DNA from: Calothrix sp. FI2-JRJ7
GTDB taxonomy: Bacteria; Cyanobacteriota; Cyanobacteriia; Cyanobacteriales; Nostocaceae
Reading direction: 5' to 3'
Assembly: GCA_019359675.1 (NCBI GenBank)
Contig: JAHHGX010000089.1
Coordinates: 48,607-112,606 of the forward strand
Length of the DNA stretch: 64,000 nt
Shown in pieces: positions 61,593 through 64,000 of this stretch. Position 1 is the stretch's first letter; every line of letters starts with the position of its first letter. The notes beneath the pieces are model-generated. The model ran no database searches. It saw only the letters and a list, made by a program, of their open reading frames with translations, and was not told where the DNA came from. The translations under genes were made by a program, and so were the position numbers.

Positions 61593-63929
61593 ATGAAGCT
61601 AGTCAATTATCAATTCTTGCTTTTTATTTCGTTTAATTGCGTCTTCGCAATATCTACCGCAGGCGCCGAGATTATACCCGATGCGACTCTGCCTATCAAC
61701 TCAAAATCATCACAAACAGATAGTATCATTACTATAAGTGGTGGTACACAAGCTGGCGCGAATCTCTTTCACAGCTTTTCCCGTTTTAACATTCCTACAA
61801 ATACTGAAGCAATTTTTAATAATTCTGCGGTAGTAAAAAATATTATTACGCGCGCAACAGGGAGCAATGCATCACAAATCGATGGACTGATATCCACTAC
61901 AAGTAAAGCGAATGTCTTCTTAATCAATCCTAACGGTGTTATATTCGGTGAAAACGCACGTCTTAATATTGGCGGTTCCTTTGTTGCTACTACTGCTATA
62001 AATATAAAATTTGCCGACGGTACTATTTACTCAGCACGTCCTGCACCAGATACTCCACTTTTAACAGTTAGCGCACCAATAGGACTTGATATTGGTAATA
62101 ACAATGGTGCAATAACCGTTCGAGGTCAAAGACATAATTTGAGTGGAACACCATTCCGTCGTAAAGACTATAATACTGGCTTACAAGTTGAACCCGGACA
62201 AACTCTGGCTTTAGTAGGTGGTAAAATCAACTTGGATGGAGGAATATTAACGGCGCCAGGTGGACAAGTTGAGTTAAGTAGTATTAAAGGACAAGGAACC
62301 GTAAGCATTAGTACGAATTTAGGATTTAATCTTGGTTATCCAGAAAATCTTAACTTCGATGATATTCAACTATCGAACAAGTCACTGATTGATGTGAATG
62401 GGACTTTGAGTGGTCTTGTGAAAATTTATGGTCGTCAAGTTAATTTTCAAGACGGTTCGCTTGTTTGGTTACAAAATCGAGGAATGCAACAAGCTGGTGA
62501 TATTGATGTTTTTGCATCGGACAGTTTAAAACTCACTAATACTACGCTTAATAGTATTCCTAGCGGTCTTGTAAATGAAACTATTGCAGCAGGTGCCAGT
62601 GGCAATATTAATATTACTACACCTTCTTTAGATATTCGTAATGGTGCTGTGCTGGCAGCAAATACATTTAGCACAGGTAAAGGTGGCAATATTAACATTA
62701 CCGCCCAATCGATGGGTGTTTTTGATTATTCTCCTTTTTCGACTCGTGCGATTAGTACTGTAAGTGCTTTTGCTTATTCTGAAGGGAATGCTGGTAATAT
62801 TAATATTTCTGGGCAGTCGCTATCAATATTTGGCGGTGGTTTTATTGGGTCGGTGACAACTTCGAGCGGCGCCAGTGGTAATGTAAATATTAAATCTGAA
62901 AATATTGATATTTCTGGAAGGGCGCCTGCTGGTGATGTAAGTAATATTACTTCTTCAAGTTGGAGAAATGGTAGTCCTGGTAAAATTGAGATTGACACAG
63001 CAAGACTAAAAATATCTAATGGAGGTTTAATATCCTCTTCTAATTTTAGTAATAGTTCTGCTGGGAATGTGACTATTAATGCTTCTGATAGTGTGGAAGT
63101 TACTGGTAAATCTGGTTCAACCACAAGTCAAATACGCTCGGCAGTTCGTGTATTTGGCTCAGAATTAGAAGATAAAAACCAAGCTGCGATTATTCGTAGT
63201 CAATTAAAACTACCTGATGTTCCCCAAGGAAATGCAGGAGATGTAACAATTAATGCACGCAATTTACAAGTTAGTGATGGAGCAAGAATTAGCGTTCAAA
63301 ATCAAGGTATCGGAAATGGGGGAATGCTTTATATTAATAGTAATTCGCTTGTAGTTAAAGACAAAAGTAGCATTACAGCAAACACAGCATCAGGTGTAGG
63401 TGGTAATATTCAAATTAAATCGACAGATGTGCGTTTGCAAAACAATAGTGATATTACAGCTACTGCTGTTGGCAATACAGGTAGCGGAGGAAATATTAGT
63501 ATTGACACAAAAAATCTTGTGGCATTAGAGAACAGTGATATTATTGCAAATGCCCAAGCAAGTTTTGGTGGTAGAATTACTATTAATGCTATAGGAATAT
63601 TTGGCACACAGCCTAATAAAAATTTAACATCGCAAAGTAATATTACAGCAAAATCGCAGCAAGGAAGTTCATTCAACGGAGTTGTTTCGATAAATGCATT
63701 TAACTTTAACCCAAATATAACAGCAATTGAATTACCCTCTAGCATCACCCAGGTAACAGACCAAATTACTACAGGATGTGCAGCCGAAGCTGGAAATAGA
63801 TTTGTAGCAGTTGGTCGGGGTGGACTACCAGAAAATCCAACGGATACTTTAAGAGGTGAAACAATTTGGTCAGATTTAACCCACATTTCGCACCCCAAGG
63901 CGCCTGCTCTGCAAAGAACATTTGTATGA
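61593..63929 (+). CDS. Filamentous-hemagglutinin-type exoprotein (two-partner secretion TpsA-like)
   Basis: About 778 residues. The start is taken at the ATG at 61593, which gives a proper signal peptide (LVNYQFLLFISFNCVFAIST then AGAEIIPD). The secretion domain follows with SGGTQAGANLFHSFSRFNIP, AIFNNSAVVKNIITRATGSN and the hallmark VFLINPNGVIFGENARLNIG. The rest is a repetitive beta-helix with many GNINI/GDVTINA-type turns. The C-terminus holds a conserved cysteine region (QITTGCAAEAGNRFVAVGRG) found in cyanobacterial members. A TpsB transporter is not in the window. It is probably an adhesin or other surface protein. Confidence 0.9.
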   Translation: MKLVNYQFLLFISFNCVFAISTAGAEIIPDATLPINSKSSQTDSIITISGGTQAGANLFHSFSRFNIPTNTEAIFNNSAVVKNIITRATGSNASQIDGLISTTSKANVFLINPNGVIFGENARLNIGGSFVATTAINIKFADGTIYSARPAPDTPLLTVSAPIGLDIGNNNGAITVRGQRHNLSGTPFRRKDYNTGLQVEPGQTLALVGGKINLDGGILTAPGGQVELSSIKGQGTVSISTNLGFNLGYPENLNFDDIQLSNKSLIDVNGTLSGLVKIYGRQVNFQDGSLVWLQNRGMQQAGDIDVFASDSLKLTNTTLNSIPSGLVNETIAAGASGNINITTPSLDIRNGAVLAANTFSTGKGGNINITAQSMGVFDYSPFSTRAISTVSAFAYSEGNAGNINISGQSLSIFGGGFIGSVTTSSGASGNVNIKSENIDISGRAPAGDVSNITSSSWRNGSPGKIEIDTARLKISNGGLISSSNFSNSSAGNVTINASDSVEVTGKSGSTTSQIRSAVRVFGSELEDKNQAAIIRSQLKLPDVPQGNAGDVTINARNLQVSDGARISVQNQGIGNGGMLYINSNSLVVKDKSSITANTASGVGGNIQIKSTDVRLQNNSDITATAVGNTGSGGNISIDTKNLVALENSDIIANAQASFGGRITINAIGIFGTQPNKNLTSQSNITAKSQQGSSFNGVVSINAFNFNPNITAIELPSSITQVTDQITTGCAAEAGNRFVAVGRGGLPENPTDTLRGETIWSDLTHISHPKAPALQRTFV

Positions 63930-64000
63930 AGTACAAAAAAACTAATAATTCAGGACTTTTTATTCAACTAAATGAGAAATAGTTGCAATATCTTCAGTAT

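Larger units (their letters stand above)
2022..63904. repeat. Over-represented GGCGCC palindrome across the window (alternate HIP)
   Basis: I counted about 100 GGCGCC sites by eye, first at 2022-2027 and last at 63899-63904; others include 5284, 14811, 21467, 33362, 43370, 48596, 54884 and 61573. At about 40% GC a given G/C hexamer is expected about four times in 64 kb. Most sites lie inside genes and their outer flanks vary, so the hexamer itself is the unit. Canonical HIP1 (GCGATCGC) was not seen. Confidence 0.85.

Noticed and set aside
1..64000. CRISPR arrays, tRNA or rRNA genes
   Set aside because: No regularly spaced identical direct repeats and no cloverleaf or rRNA-like segment was seen on either strand.

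Overview
The window looks like chromosomal DNA of a filamentous, heterocyst-forming cyanobacterium (Nostocales). The evidence is an NtcA that matches the Anabaena protein almost residue for residue as I remember it, a small PatS-type peptide gene carrying the RGSGR heterocyst-inhibition pentapeptide, a helical carotenoid protein with its CTD-homologue partner, DUF3084, cyanobacterial FabI/HisB/PyrC, and a Pst/alkaline-phosphatase island. Base composition is AT-rich (I estimate about 40% GC). Two genome-wide word biases stand out. The palindrome GGCGCC occurs about 100 times (a handful expected), and the usual cyanobacterial HIP1 octamer GCGATCGC was not seen. GATC is strongly depleted, with about 17 copies found by eye.

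Layout. 1-10 kb: housekeeping genes (DUF3084, ntcA, fabI, hisB, a decayed UPF0114 gene, a hydrolase, DUF2243, NADAR glycosidase, signal peptidase I, dihydroorotase). 10-14 kb: the patS-like gene with two RGSGR motifs, a sigma-70-like protein, DUF2330, an RnfD-like protein and an SRPBCC protein. 14-18 kb: a divergent MetK, an APS-reductase-type CysH, then a decayed actin-like/ParM segregation operon and a MITE-like element. 18-24 kb: a surface-polysaccharide operon (glycosyltransferase, Wzt-type ATPase with sugar-binding tail, cupin, DegT aminotransferase, two methyltransferases). 24-31 kb: a truncated C5 DNA methyltransferase, DOMON-like protein, sugar kinase, a large AT-rich unknown gene, LemA, and an AGE-family epimerase. 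31-35 kb: a MacA/MacB-type tripartite exporter. 35-38.4 kb: HCP and CTDH (a 'split OCP' pair) around queG, a HAD phosphatase and an acidic protein. 38.6-42 kb: partner-switching signalling genes (REC-GAF-PP2C phosphatase plus anti-sigma-type kinase) and a LuxR regulator. 42-48 kb: WecG-type glycosyltransferase, FtsE, membrane and unknown proteins, a hydrolase and a NYN-domain protein.

48-60 kb is a phosphate-acquisition island entirely on the minus strand. It holds a 1304-residue protein in which two GDPD domains sit inside a phytase-like domain followed by RTX repeats, a PhoA-family phosphatase with a matching RTX tail, and pstS-C-A-B. All three upstream regions carry TTAAG/TTAAA/TTAAC units on an 11-bp (or 22-bp) period in the same orientation, which suggests shared SphR/PhoB control. 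60-64 kb: a proline-rich membrane-anchored protein and a filamentous-hemagglutinin-type exoprotein.

The window is littered with short palindromic dispersed repeats (at least seven families), several next to start codons, one inside a coding sequence and one at the breakpoint of the truncated methyltransferase. I found no tRNA, rRNA or CRISPR array. The most exciting item is the 37-residue patS-like gene with a duplicated RGSGR signal.
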